Source: Karstenula rhodostoma CBS 690.94
Lineage: Eukaryota; Ascomycota; Dothideomycetes; Pleosporales; Didymosphaeriaceae
Reading direction: 5' to 3'
DNA: 64,000 nt
Assembly (NCBI GenBank): GCA_010093485.1
Contig: MU001499.1
Span: forward strand, 930,001 to 994,000
This document shows positions 47,815-62,988 of the stretch, piece after piece. The notes below the pieces were generated by a model. It did not search any database and was not told the origin of the DNA. It was given only the letters and a program-made list of their open reading frames with translations. Each line of letters starts with the position of its first letter. Position 1 is the first letter of the stretch. A program made the translations under genes and the position numbers.

Positions 47815-50800
47815 TACCTTTTAGGTAAATAGTGCTTATTATTTATCTACTAGTAGAATTTAATTATTTAGATTAGCTTTCCTTTAGAAATATATAGCTT
47901 AGACTATAATTTCTTACTTATATTATACTATTATTAGTGTCGCGATATTAATTAACTAGAGTAAAAGTCTTTTAGTACTTAGTATAGTACTTATAAATAG
48001 TAATAGACTTATAACTAAGTATAGTAAGTAATAGTAAATAAGGTAAGTAATTATTATATAATATAAATTAGTAAAGGTAGGTAGGATAAAAAGGTATCTT
48101 TTATACCTTTTAAACTTCTCTTTTTTATCTCTATTATCCTATCTTATAGTATATTCTTACCTTTTACTTTTTTTTTTTTTTTTTTTTTTAATACTCTACT
48201 TATACCTTTTAGATAGCTAATAATACTATTAAAGCTTATACTACTAAAATATATAAATAAAAAAAGAGACTTAAAGCTAAATAAGTAATTATTACTAAAA
48301 GATTTACTATAACTCCTTAAATAACTTATTAATTTAGTTACCCTTCTACTTAGTCTACTTTCTATACTTTTAGCTAAGCTCCTCTAATAATATTATATAC
48401 TCCTTTAGCTATAAAAAAAGAGTATATTAGGGCTATTTAGCTAATAAACTACTTTAGCTACTTAATAAGTACCTTAAGTAGTAGGTTAAATAGCCTCTAC
48501 TATAATATTATAAACTAGTAAATAAGGTATTACTTTTACTATTATATATACTTATATAAATTAATATAAGTTAAATTCTTTACTTATCTAGTTAAACTTT
48601 ATTAATTATTATAGTTTACTATTTTTAGTTATATATATAATATACTTTATTCTATTCTATAATAATTTAAACTCTAATATAAGCTTTTTTTATCTTTTTT
48701 ATTATTTAGATTTTTACTAACTATATATAGGTTTATAAGGTTAATTATTTATAATAGTATATTTAAGCTATACTAAAAAATTAAAATAAAGGTTAAAAAA
48801 CCCTTTTTATACTTTTATAGAACTCTTACTTAATAATTAGTTCTTTTTTTATTTTTTTTATTTTTATTCTTATTCTATTTATTTTTATTCTATCTTTATT
48901 TATTTTTATTTTTATTCTTATCCTTATTCCTTCTATTTCTATCCCTACTTCTACTACTCCTATTCTTACTTTATTTACTTTCTAATAAGTTTACCCTATA
49001 GATAGCTAGAAGGTAGACTTATAGAAGGCTATATATACTTTTAAGTATAATATATCTACTTCTTATAAATACTATACTTTATAATAGCTCTATAAGGTAG
49101 GTTTAAATATTAGTTATTATAGTATAAATTAGTAATAGCTTAATTTTAATTACCTTAAGAAATATTTATATAGTTATAATAGGTTTTTTAAAACTAAGGA
49201 ATTTCCTATTTATAATTAAGGTAACTTTAAATATAGATATTTTAGGCGCTTTAATATATTAGAAATATAGTAGTATACTTAGTTTTATAAGCTCTTTAAT
49301 TAGATACTTAATATATTTAAGTAAAATAAATTTCTTTTATTTTTCTTTTATTTTTCTTTTATTCTCTAGTTAAAAAGTACTTTTTATAATTAAATATAAT
49401 AAATTTCTACTTACTTTACTTTTTCTATATCTATAATTATAAAACTTATATCTTAAAAATTAAGTAGCTATATAAATCTAGTAAACTACTACTTTAATAA
49501 TACTTTTATTAAACTATTTATAGGTATTTTACTTATTTTAAAATATAAAACCTTAAATAATCCCTTTATATACTCTTATTATAGCTATATATTTTAGATA
49601 TTAATATAGTAAAGATATATAGTAATCCTTTTATTTTTTCTAATTACTAATCTAATTATTTACTAGTTATTATAATAGATTTACTAGAGTAATCCTAAGT
49701 CTAGTATAAGTTTAGTAAAGAAGTACTTTAAAGCTATTACTTCTTTACTAATATATTCTAAAGTAAAAAGTTCTACTTTTATAATTAAAATTATAATTAT
49801 ACTTTAGTAAACTACTTTCTATAGAATAGTACTACTAAATAGTAAAGTAATATACTTATAAAATAATTATTTTATTAATAGATTATCTATAAAAGATATA
49901 TCTTTATAAATAAATAAGTCTAGACTATTATATTTACTAAACTAAATTACTTTCTAATATATTTTATAGAGGTATAGAATTACTTAATTAATTACTACTT
50001 TATATTTTATACTTAGGTTAGTAAGGAAAAAAGATAGCTTTAATATAGTAAATATAATATCTAGTTATAGTATAATTACTATATATAATACTAATTTAAC
50101 CTTTTCTTAATAACTCTTAATCTACTATAGTAATACTTTACTTTTACTCTTTTTAAGCTTATTAATTAAGAGAGGAGTAGGTAGGAAATTACTAGTTTTA
50201 TAAAGCTTAAATTTTTTTATAATTTTATTAATATATATATTATATATAAGTATAATTATCTAATTATTTTAATCTCTAATTATTTATATTTTAAGAAACT
50301 ACTTAACTAGTTTTTTATTTTTAATTTTATATTTATTTATAACCTTATTCTATAGTATTTAAGCTTACTCTCTATAGTTATTATAATATAGAAGTAATAT
50401 ATTATCTATATAAAATAGTACTAGGATTTTCTAATCTCTAGAAAGGAATAAATAAGGCTTTTCCTTTAAAGCTTTAAACCCTTTAACTCTAAGTAAGTAG
50501 GAAAACTCTTTATACTAAAGAAGTAATAAGTCTCTTAAATTATAGAAAGTTTAATTTAATCTTATATATATTCTTAGTATTTTAAACCTATCTAGAAATT
50601 TATAGATTATAGAATTATTTACTATAATTATAGTATTTAGGAATACTCCTATAATATTATATTATTTAATCTTAAGGTTAAACTCTATAATAATTACTAT
50701 TACTACTTAGAATAACCTTACTATAAGTATAGTAGTATAAGTTAAATATAAAGTATTCTTTAATTAAAAATTCCCTCTAACTATAATATAAGTTTTATAG

Positions 50801-53800
50801 TTTTTAAATTAATTATTTTAATTAAACTTATATATAAATACCTATTTTAATAGAAGTAGATATCTTATTACTTATAATTAGGGTAGTTTTATTTAAGTTC
50901 CTTTCTATTATAGAGTAGTAATTTCTTTAATTATAGCCTACTTAAATAGCTTTTCTAAAGGATAGGAAAGTAGATATTTCTAAAATATTAATTTTAATAA
51001 TAGCTTATCTTTATATAAATAAGCTAGTAATATTACTAATTTTAATTTTTTAAGTATAACTATTATAACTACTATATTTAGTATCTTATAGTCTTTATAC
51101 TTATTTTAGGTTTTATCTACTCCTAGTATAAATATATATATAAAGTTAATCTAGAAACTATTTTTTAAAAATAAATCTACTATTAGTATATATATACTAA
51201 AATTTAATCTACTACTTAATTAATTATTATAATTTATATCTTATTATTTTAATTTTTAAACTAGTAAATACCTATTTATTAGTTAGTTAATCTTAGGTAC
51301 TTCTTTTTAAAGTTATTTACTTATCTTATTTACTATAGGGAAGATATACTATTACTTTTAGTTTATTAGTAGATTTCCTATTTTATCTAGTAGTATAGAG
51401 TTAGTTATACTAAGTTAAAAAATAATAGTAGGGTTTTAAAACTCCTACTCTAGGGAAGTATTATCTTAAAACTCTAGTTTACTAGCTCTTCTAATTAAAT
51501 TTTAATTCTAATAGCTTCTAGTATTTTTATAATTATATTAATTAGTTCTTATAATATTTAGCTATAATATTATATTTAGGGTTATAAATCCTATACTTAA
51601 ATCTTAGCTTATATAAATTTCTAGCTATTAGCTAGCTATACCTATAACTTATATAGTAGTTAATATTATTACTTTTTAATTCCTTAGCTAGCTATCCTTA
51701 GAATTTATCTACTCTAATCCTTTACCTCTAAGTAATTACTTAGTATTCTTAATTTTTATAGTACTTATATACTTATTTAAGCTAGAAGTAAGATTAATTA
51801 TATTAAATATATTTTCTAGATTATTAACCTTATCTTTATAAATACTTTCTATAATTCTTAAAACTTCTATTTTTAAAAGCTTAACTTTATATACTCTTTA
51901 GTAAAAGATTATTTTATTAAATATAATATTCTTAGTTATAATTATTTAATTAAGTATAGGAACCTATATTTTATAGATATTAGAAATTTAATAGTCTACT
52001 AAATATCTAATATAAGCTTTTAGATTTATTTTAAATACCCTTTTATTATATCTAGCTTCGCGATTCTTTATTAGAGGATATACTTAGTATCTATAGGTAT
52101 AAATCCTACTCTAGTCTAGATAGAAATCTACTATTATATATTATATAATTATAGACTTATAGTACTAAAAGTACTATTAGAACTAGCTATTTAATATTTT
52201 ATTTAATAATTAAAAGTTATATATTATATTTAAATTTATATTATATAGTTAGACTACTATATTTATAATCTTTAGTTATAGCTTTATTAGTAGATTTATA
52301 CTAAATCTTATCTTTACTATTTATTTAATTAGCTCTTTTTTAACTTACTCTACTAAACTATTAGTTTTATATATATAAGGTAGTAAAGAATTAATTATAA
52401 TTCCTTTTTTAATTATCTATTTCTTATATTATAATATCCCTTATTATAGGAGTATTATTATATTATTATTCTATTAGATTTATATAATTTAGAGCTAGTA
52501 CTTATTCTTTATAAAGATTAATAGGTATTTTATTAATTATAGAATCTCTAAAAGTATCTTCCCTTATAAATTAAAATTATAGAATTTTCTACTAAATTCT
52601 TCCTTTATTATAAGAATCTAGGATTTAAGTATTTACCCTTACTCTATATTAAATAGGTCCTATATAATATAGTAGAATAGATATAGTAAATACTTATATA
52701 ATTATTATAAAATTACCTTACTTATATATATAATTATATAATACTTATATTCTTATTATTATATTCCTTTAATTAATATACTATATATACTAGAAACTAG
52801 AGCTTATAAAGCCTTTTTTCTAAAGTATTCTAATTACTTATACTATAGTTTTTTACTATTTAAGTAGGAGATATTTTTTCTTAATAATTTAGATAGTTAA
52901 ATTATATTTATAACTATAAGATAAAAATATATAGGCTTATATTTAAGGAAAATAAAATTATATTTATACTATAGGTTTACTATTATAATACTTTATTTAA
53001 TTATTCTAATTCTTAGGGTATTATCTAAGCTAAGATACTAAATACTAACTTTTTTAAATTAAGCTTTTAAGATAATATTTATATAAAAGTTCTTAACTAC
53101 TTTTATATTTTTAAGTAGTAGATTCTCTAATTATTTTCTATTTTTACTATAAAGAATATTCTTAATTAGATAATTTCTTATTCTTAAGATAAGTAGAGCT
53201 TAAATTTCTACTTTAACTTAGTCTTCTATAGTTACTTTCTTAAAAGAACTAGTAACTAGAAGGTTCTAATTATTAATAAAGTAAATAGTAACTATACTAT
53301 TTAGAATTATACTTTTAGAAAGTAAATAAAAATTCTATATTATATTATAGATTCTATTCTTAGAAACTTTATTTAGAAGATTAATTAAATTAATAAGAGC
53401 TACTATAATACTACTAGAATAGTTAATAGTAAGTTATTTCTTATTACTTATTTTTTAATTAGTACTATTAATCTTAATTTATAGCTTTAACTATTATAAA
53501 AGTTTTAGATAGTTTAAAATCTTATTTTACTCTTTATTAGAAAGGTTAAATACTTAGAATCTATTAATTAGAATACTAGTAATAGCTATTTATAAGTATT
53601 AGTATTTAATTAGCTACTATTTATATTAGGTATTCTTATAAGGGTAGTTAAAATAATTATTATTTTATATATTATTAAATAATTCCCTACTAGGCTTAGT
53701 AGTCTAACTACTAAATATTATATAAATACTAGTCCTTTTATAATTAAAATAAAGTAATTATTTCTAGATTAATACTAAAAATATCTTTCTAATTTTAGAA

Positions 53801-54648
53801 AGTATTATTATAAGTCTTTTAAGTATCTTATTAAGTAGGATTTATTACTTAATTAAGTAGGACTACTTAGAGGTAATCTTCTTACCTAAAGCTTTAAGAA
53901 AATTATAGGTTATAAATATTCCTTTAGTTTCTTTAACTAAGTATATAATTACTTTATAGTAAAAAAACTATTATTTTTTAAACTAGGTCTTTAAATTCTA
54001 TTATCTACTCTTTACTTTATTAAAATAAGTATAATATTATATTTAAATAAGGTTTTTAGTTACTTTTTTAGTAAGTACTAAATTATTCTTTAGTATATAA
54101 AGTAGATATTATAAAGTAGATTTATTATTTTTAACTATATTAATTATTACTAGAGTAAGGAGATCTTAGAAGATAGTAGTATAAACCTAGTTCTAGAGAT
54201 TTTATAGTTTAGAATAGTATATCTACTAATTAGAAACTATAGTATAATATTCTATAATCCTTAAAATATAGCTTTCCTTATCCTTTTTATATAATTTAAG
54301 CTTTTACTTATAATTTTTAAGGTTATCTAAAGTAACTAGTTAGTATAGTTTCTTTAGAATAACTAGTTAAATATAGTAATTATCCTTAATTAAGGGGACT
54401 ATTAGACTATCTAGATTAATTTTAAACTAGATACCTTTAAAGTTTACTTAAAAATATAAGCTTATAAACTAATAAAGCTAGCTTATTTAATTAATAAGCT
54501 AGGTCTAAATAATTAGAATAGTTAAATTACTTATAGCTTTATTAAATAAAGAAGGCTTTTAGTATAATAGGAGAACCTAAGAGGGTATATTTAAATAGTA
54601 AAGTATATAAAAAGAATTATCCTATATTTTAAGTACTAGGCTTATAAT

Positions 54649-54855
54649 TATAGTAAAGAAAAAGAGCTTAAATATCCCTTTATTTAGGGAGTAAATTAAT
54701 TAGATTACTATATAAGAAAAGATTTACTAGAAAGACTAGTTATATACTATACTTATCCTAAATTAGTTTAATACTTAGGTTAAGGTACCCCTTATTATAG
54801 CTAATTAGAACTCTATAAATTCTAATATTACTAAGTATTATTTATATTCTTAATA
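54649..54855 (-). repeat. Copia-B 5' LTR
   Basis: 207 bp, matching 47608-47814, but the CpG site is mutated here (gggagtaaattaatt). Confidence 0.82.
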
Positions 54856-55445
54856 ATTATATTATAAATAAATATACTATCTTTAAGCTTAAGTAATTAG
54901 TTATAATAGAAATAAGTAATTATTTAGCTTATAAAAAAAATAAGTCTAAGAAATATAAGCCTTATAGTCTTCTATAATTACTACTAGTAGTATAATAACT
55001 ATAGTAGAATATAATAATAGATTTTATTATAAAACTTCTAAAATTACTATAGCTAAGAATAAAGTATATATATAATACTATTATAGTAATAGTAAATAGA
55101 CTTATAAAGATAATTAAATTTAGGCCTATAAAAAAGTCTATAATAGTAAAGAAACTACTCTATAAGGTAAATAATATACTATTCTCTAAATATAAACTAT
55201 AAAAAGAATTTATTATAAATAAAAATTAGCTCTTTATTTTAAAGTATTAGAATACTTTTACTATAGCTCTAGAAATAAATTAAAAGCTTTTAATAAGCTT
55301 CTACCCTAAGACTAATAAATAAATAAAATATATAAACTAAATACTTAAATAGTATCTATAATTCTATATTAATAAGTAATAAAATAATTAAATAGAATTC
55401 TTACTAACTATATAGTTAGTATATAATAACTTAAGGTTAGATATA

Positions 55446-55552
55446 GCCGCTTTTTTAGTCCCCCTTTATTCGTGTATTAGTAAAGTATAACGCGCCTTTT
55501 TATCCCCCCTACTTTATTAAGTTACCCTACCTTATAGTAAATCTCTATAATA
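55446..55552 (+). mobile_element. Short SINE-like element, copy 12, in Gypsy-2
   Basis: 107 bp, truncated at the variable end (starts gccgcttttttagtccccct). Flanked by a perfect 14-bp repeat, taaggttagatata, at 55432-55445 and 55553-55566. The uninterrupted site is in Gypsy-1 at about 27541-27556 (taagattagatata). It retains attcgtgtattag and aacgcgcc, so it is young relative to the host element. Confidence 0.88.
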
Positions 55553-55849
55553 TAAGGTTAGATATAATAGAATACTTACCCTACTATATAAATTATAGAT
55601 ATAAGTTAGTTACTTATTAAAATCTAAGGGATATAAAAAGTATTTCTACTAGAACCTAAAATAAAACTTAAAAGATAAAGAAACTTTATAAAATTTTATA
55701 AAAAAAGATTACCTATAGAGCCTTTATAATATCTAAGAATATAAATAAATAAAGAATTAAGAAACTAATCTTTAAAAAAGGGGATAAAGTTTTTCTATTA
55801 TAGAAAAATCTAAAAATAAAATAATTAAATAAGAAACTAAATTACCTTT

Positions 55850-56055
55850 TATTAAGAATATAAATAATACTTAGTAATATTAGAATTTATAGAGCTCTAA
55901 TTAGCTATAATAAGGGGTACCTTAACCTAAGTACTAAACTAATTTAGGATAAGTATAGTATATAACTAGTCTTTCTAGTAATCTTTTCTTATATAGTAAT
56001 CTAATTAATTTACTCCCTAAATAAAGGGATATTTAAGCTCCTTTTCTCTATTATA
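55850..56055 (+). repeat. Copia-C 5' LTR
   Basis: 206 bp; CpG sites kept in the 3' LTR are mutated here (tttactccct, atttaagctcc). Confidence 0.85.
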
Positions 56056-59000
56056 ATTATAAGTCTAGTATTTAGAATATAGGATAATTCTCCTTATATA
56101 CTTTATTACTTAAATATACCCTTTTAGGTTCTTCTATTATACTAAAAGCCTTTTTTATTTAATAAAATTATAAGTAATTTAACTATTTTAGTTACTTAAA
56201 TCTAGCTTATTAATTAAATAAGCTAGCCTTATTAGTTTATAAGCTTATATTTTTAAGTAAACTCTAAAAGTATTTAGTCTAAAATTAATCTAGATAGTCT
56301 AATAATCCCTTTAATTAAAGATAATTACCCTATTTAACTAGTTATTTTAAAAGAACTATACTAACTAGTTACTTTAGATAACCTTAAAGATTATAAGGAA
56401 GAGCTTAAATTATATAAAAAGGATAAAGAAAGCTATATTTTAAAAATTATAAAATATTATACTATAGTTTTTAACTAGTAGATATATTATTCTAAGCTAT
56501 AAAATCTTTAGAACTAGATTTATACTACTATTTTTTAAGATCTCTTTACTCTAGTAATAATTAATATAGTTAAAAATAATAAATCTACTTTATAATATCT
56601 ATTTTATATACTAAAGAATAATTTAGTATCTACTAAAGAAATAACTAAGAACCTTATTTAAGTATAATATTATACTTATTTTAATAAAGTAAAAAGTAGA
56701 TAGTAGAATCTAAAGACTTAGTTTAAAAAATAGTAGTTCTTTTACTATAAAGTAATTATATACTTAGTTAAAAAAACTAAAGAAGTACTTATAATTTATA
56801 ATTTCCTTAAAGCTTTAGGTAAGAAGATTACCTCTAAGTAGTTTTACTTAATTAAGTAATAAATCCTACTTAATAAAATACTTAAAAGGCCTATAATAAT
56901 ACTTTCTAAAATTAAAAAAATATTTTTAATACTAATCTAGAAATAATTACTCTACTCTAATTATAAAAGGACTAGTATCTATATAATATTTAGTAGTTAG
57001 ACTACTAAGTCTAGTAGGGAATTATCTAATAATATATAGAATAATAATTATTTTAACTACCCCTATAAGAATATTTAATATAAATAATAATTAATTAAAT
57101 ATTAATATTTATAGATAGCTATTACTAGTACTTTAATTAATAGATTCTAAGTATTTAACCTTTTTAATAAAGAGTAAAATAAGATCTTAAGCTATCTAAA
57201 ACTCCTATAATAGTTAAAACAATAAACTAAAATTAATAGTACTAATTAGAAAATAAGTAATAAGAAGTAGTTTATTATTAACTATTCTAGTAATATTATA
57301 GTAGCTTTTATTAATTTAATTAACCTTTTAAATAAAGTCTTTAAGAATAGAATCTATAATATAATATAAAATTCTTACCTACTTTTTAAAAATATAATTC
57401 TAAATAATATAGTTACTATTTACTTTATTAATAATTAAAACTTTCTAGTTACTAGTTTTTTTAAGAAAGTAACTATAGAAAACTAAGTTAAAGTAAAAAC
57501 TTAAACTCTACCTATTTTAGAAATAGAAAATTACCTAATTAAGAATATTCTTTATAGTAAGAATAAGAAATAATTAAAGAATCTACTACTTAAAAATATA
57601 AAGATAGTTAAAAACTTTTATATAAATATTATTTTAGAAATTTAACTTAAAAAAGTTAGTATTTAGTATTTTAGCTTAGATAATACCTTAAGAATTAGAT
57701 TAATTAAATAAAGTATTATAATAGTAGACCTATAGTATAAGTATAACCTTATTTTTTTTAAATATAAGTCTATATACTTTTATCCTATTATTATAAATAT
57801 AATTTAACTATCTAGACTATTAAGAGAGAATATCTCTTACTTAGATAGTAAAGAACTATAGTATAAATAATTAGAATATTTTAGAAAAAAGGCTTTATAA
57901 GCTCTAATTTCTAGTATATATAGTATATTAATTAAAGGAATATAATAATAAAAATATAAGTATTATATAGTTATATATATAAGTAAGATAATTTTATAAT
58001 AACTATATAAATATTTATTATATCTATTCTACTATATTATATAGGACTAATTTAATATAGAGTAAGAGTAAATATTTAAATTCTAGATTCTTATAATAAA
58101 AGAAGAATTTAGTAGGAAGTTTTATAATTTTAATCTATAAGGGAAGATACTTTTAGAAATTTTATAATTAATAAAATACCTATTAACCTTTATAAAGAAT
58201 AAGTACTAGCTCTAAATTATATAAATCTAGTAGAATAATAATATAATAATACTTCTATAGTAAAGGATATTATAATATAAAGAATAAGTAATTAAAAAAA
58301 AAATTATAATTAATCCTTTATTACTTTATATATATAAAACTAATAGTTTAGTAAAATAAACTAGAAAAGAGCTAATTAAATAAATAGTAAAAATAAGGTC
58401 TAGTATAAATCTATTAATAAAACTATAACTAAAGATTATAGATATAATAGTCTAGCTATATAATATAAGTCTAAGTATAGTATATAACTTCTAATTACTA
58501 AATAAAGTATTAGATAGCTAGTTCTAATAGTACTTTTAATATTATAAGCTAGTAATTATATAATATATAATAGTAGATCTCTACTTAGACTAGAGTAGAA
58601 TTTATACCTATAGATACTAAGTATATCCTTTAATAAAGGATCGCGAAGCTAGGTATAATAGAAGGGGATTTAAAATAAATTTAAAAGCTTATATTAAATA
58701 TTTAATAAGCTATTAAGCTTTTAATATCTATAAAATATAAGTTCTTATACTTAATTAAGTAATTATAACTAGGAATATTATATTTAATAAAATAATCTTC
58801 TACTAAGGAGTATATAAAGTTAAACTCTTAAAAGTAAAAATTTTAAGAATTATAAAAAGTATTTATAAGGATAAGATTAATAATCTAGAAAATATATTTA
58901 ATATAATTAATTTTACTTTTAGTTTAAATAAGTATATAAGTATTATAAGAATTAAGAATACTAAATAATTATTTAGGGGTAAAAGATTAGAATAGATAGA

Positions 59001-60670
59001 TTTTAAGAATAGCTAGCTAAGAAATTAGAAAGTAATAATACTAACTACTATATAAGCTATAGGTATAGCTAGCTAATAGCTAGAAATTTATATAGGCTAA
59101 GATTTAAGTATAGGATTTATAACTCTAGATATAATACTATAACTAGATATTATAAGAACTAATTAATATAATTATAAAAATACTAAAAGTTATTAAAATT
59201 AGAATTTAACTAGAAGAGCTAGTAAACTAGAGTCTTAGAATAATACTTCTTTAAAGTAGGAGCTTTAAAATTCTACTACTACTTTTTAATCTAGTATAAC
59301 TAACTTTATACTATTAGATAAAATAGGAAATCTACTAGTAAGCTAAAAGTAATAGTATATCTTCCCTATAGTAAATAGGGTAAGTAGATAATTTTAAAAA
59401 GAGGTATCTAAGATTAATTAACTAATAAATAGGTATTTACTAGTTTAAAAATTAAAATAATAAAATATAAATTATAATAATTAGTTAAAAGATAGATTAA
59501 ATTTTAGTATATATATACTAATAGTAGATTTATTTTTAAAAGATAATTTTTAGATTAACTTTATATATATATTTATACTAGGAGTAGATAAAATTTAGAA
59601 TAAGTATAAAAATTATAAAATACTAAATATAGTAGTTATAGTAGCTATATTTAAGAAATTAAAATTAATAATATTACTAGCTTATTTATATAGAGATAAG
59701 CTATTACTAGAACTAATATTTTAAAAATATCTACTTTCTTATTCTCTAGAAAAGCTATTTAAGTAAGCTATAATTAAAGAGATTATTACTCTATAGTAGA
59801 AAGAAACTTAGATAAAGCTACTTTAATTATAAATAATAAAATATTTATTTTTATTAAAATAAGTATTTATATATAAGCTTAATTAGAATAATTAGTTTAA
59901 AAACTATAAAGCTTATATTATAGTTAGAAAGAATTTTTAATTAAAAGATACCTTATACTTAACCTATACTACTATACTTATAGTAAAATTATTCTAAGTA
60001 GTAATAGTAATTACTATAGAATTTAATTTTAAAATTAAATAATATAATATTATAGAAGTATTTCTAAATACTATAATTATAGTAGATAATTCTATAACCT
60101 ATAAACTTTTAAATAGGTTTAAAATACTAGGAATATATATAAGATTAAATTAAGCTTTTTATAATTTAAAAGACTTACTACTTTTCTAGTATAAAAAGTT
60201 TTCCTACTTACTTAGAACTAAAGGGCTTAAAGCTTTAAAGAAAAAGTTTTATTTATTCCTTTTTAAAGATTAGAAAATCTTAGTATTATTCTATATAAAT
60301 AATATACTACTTCTATATTATAATAACTATAAAGAGTAAGTTTAAATACTATAGAATAAGGTTATAAATAAATATAAAATTAAAGATAAAAGACTAGTTA
60401 AGTAATTTTTTAAAGTATAAGTAATTAGAGATTAAGATAATTAGATAATTATACTTATATATAATATATATATTAATAAGATTATAAAAAGATTTAAGCT
60501 TTATAAAGCTAGTAGCTTTCTACCTACTCCTCTCTTAATTAATAAGCTTAAAAAGAGTAAAGGTAAAGTATTACTATAGTAGATTAAGAGTTATTAAAAA
60601 AAGGTTAGATTAGTATTATATATAGTAATTATACTATAACTAGATATTATATTTACTATATTAAAGCTAT

Positions 60671-60785
60671 ATTATAGAGATTCACTATAAGGTAGGGTAA
60701 CTTAATAAAGTAGGGGGGATAAAAAGGCGCGTTATACTTTACTAATATATAAATAAAGGGGGACTAAAAAAGTAGCTAAGGCGCG
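60671..60785 (-). mobile_element. Short SINE-like element, copy 13, in Copia-C
   Basis: 115 bp, flanked by a perfect 14-bp repeat, tatattaaagctat, at 60657-60670 and 60786-60799. The uninterrupted site is in Copia-A at about 9998-10011. It keeps gattcactataagg, aaaaaggcgcgttat and aaggcgcg; truncated at the variable end. Confidence 0.88.
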
Positions 60786-62988
60786 TATATTAAAGCTATC
60801 CTTCTTCCTTACTAACCTAAGTATAAAGTATAAAGTAGTAATTAATTAAGTAATTCTATACCTCTATAGAACGCGCTAGAAAGTAATTTAGTTTAGTAGA
60901 TATAATAGTCTAGACCTACTTATCTATAAAGATATATTTTTTATAGATAATCTACTAATAAAATAATTATTCTATAAGTATATTACTTTATTATTTAGTA
61001 GTACTATTTTATAGAAAATAGTTTACTAAAGTATAATTATAATTTTAACTATAAAAATAGAGCTTCTTACTTTAGAGTATATTAATAAAGAAGTAATAAC
61101 TTTAAAGTACTTTTTTACTAAACTTATACTAGACTTAGAATTACTCTAGTAAATCTACTATAATAACTAGTAGATAATTAGACTAGTAATTAGAAAAAAT
61201 AAAAGGATTACTATATATTTTTACTATATTAATATCTAGAATATATAGCTATAATAAGAGTATATAAAGGGATTATTTAAAGTTTTATATTTTAAAATAA
61301 GTAAAATATTTATAGATAGTTTAATAAAAGTATTATTAAAGTAATAGTTTACTAAATTTATATAGCTACTTAACCTTTAAAATATAAGTTTTATAATTAT
61401 AGATATAAAAGAAGTAAAGTAAATAAAAATTTATTAGATTTAATTATAAAAAGTACTTTTTAACTAGAAAATAAAAGAAAAATAAAAGAAATCTATCCTA
61501 TTTAAATATATTAAATATCTAATTAAAAAGCTTATAAAGCTAAGTATACTACTATACTTCTAATATATTAAAGTACCTAAAATACCTATATCTAAAGTTA
61601 TCCTAACTATAAATAGAAAATTTCTTAATTTTAAAAAACCTATTGCGACTATATAGATACTCTTTAAAGTAATTAAAGTTAGGCTACTACTAATCTATAC
61701 TATAATAACTAATATTTAGGCCTATATTATAGAGCTATTATAAAGTATAATACTTATAAGAAGTAAATATATTATATTTAAAAGTATATATAATTTTTTA
61801 TAAGCTTACCTTTTAGTTATTTATAGAGTAGACCTATTAGAAAATAAGTAAAGTAAGGATAAGAATAGTAAAAGTAAGAATAAAAATAAAAGAAATAGAA
61901 ATAAAAGTAAAAATAAAAGTAAATAAAAATAGAATAGAAATAAATAAAGTAGAAATAGAAGTAAAAGGAGTAAAAAAAGAACTAGTTATTAAGTAGAAAT
62001 TTTATAAAAATATAAAAAGGGTTTTTTAACCCTTATTTTAATCTTTTAGTATAGCTTAAATATACTACTATAAATAATTAACCTTATAAGCCTATATATA
62101 GTTAGTAAAAATCTATATAATAAAAAAGATAAAAAAAGCTTATAGTAAAATTTAAATTATTATAGAATAGGATAAAGTATATTATATATATAGCTAAGAA
62201 TAGTAGATTATAATAATTAATAAAGCTTAACTAGATAAATAGAGAATCTAGCTTATATTAATTTATATAAGTATATATAATAATAAAAATAGTACTTTAT
62301 TTATTAGTTTATAATATTATAATAGAGGCTATCTAACTTACTACTTAAAGTATTTATTAAATAGTTAAGATAGGTTATTAGCTAAATAGTCCTAATATAC
62401 TTTTCTTTTATAACTAGGGAAGTATATAATACTACTAAAGAAGCTTAGCTAAGAGTATAGAAAGTAGACTAAGTAGAAGAGTAATTAGATTAATAAATTA
62501 TTTAAGAAGTTATAATAAATCTTTTAATAATAGCTACTTATTTAGTTTTAAGTCTTTTTTCTTATTTATATATTTTAGTAGTATAAGCTTTAATAGTATT
62601 ATTAGCTATCTAAAAAGTATAAGTAGAGTATTAAAAAGTAAAAAATAAGAATATACTATAAAATAGAATAATAGAGATAAAAAAAAAAATTTAAAAAGTA
62701 TAAAAAATATCTTTTTATTTTACTTATTTTTACTAGTTTATATTATATAATAATTACTTACTTTATTTATTATTACTTACTATATCTAGTTATAAGGCTA
62801 CTACTATTTATAAGTACTATACTAAGTACTAGGAAATTCTTACTCTAGCTAATTAGTATTATAATACTAATAATAGTATAATATAAGTAGGAAATTATAG
62901 TCTAAACTATATATTTCTAAAAGGAATTAATCTAAATAATTAAATTCTACTAGTAAATAAATAATAAGCGCTATTTATCTAGGGGGTA

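Larger units (their letters stand above)
47608..54855 (-). mobile_element. Copia-B: LTR retrotransposon in Gypsy-2, RIP-degraded
   Basis: About 7.25 kb, minus strand, LTRs at 47608-47814 and 54649-54855, target duplication attat at 47603-47607 and 54856-54860. The uninterrupted site is in Gypsy-1 near 27065-27085. The reverse transcriptase box lies on the complement of about 50389-50414 (Tyr-Ile-Asp-Asn). The pyrimidine-rich block at about 48840-48990 is the complement of the purine tract after pol in Copia-A. The sequence between that block and the LTR (about 47815-48840) is the extra 1 kb shared by all three copies. Confidence 0.85.

Noticed and set aside
2094..60799. Calling the 13 short copies MITEs
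   Set aside because: No terminal inverted repeats, and duplications of 9-15 bp of variable length do not fit Tc1/mariner, hAT or PIF-type MITEs.
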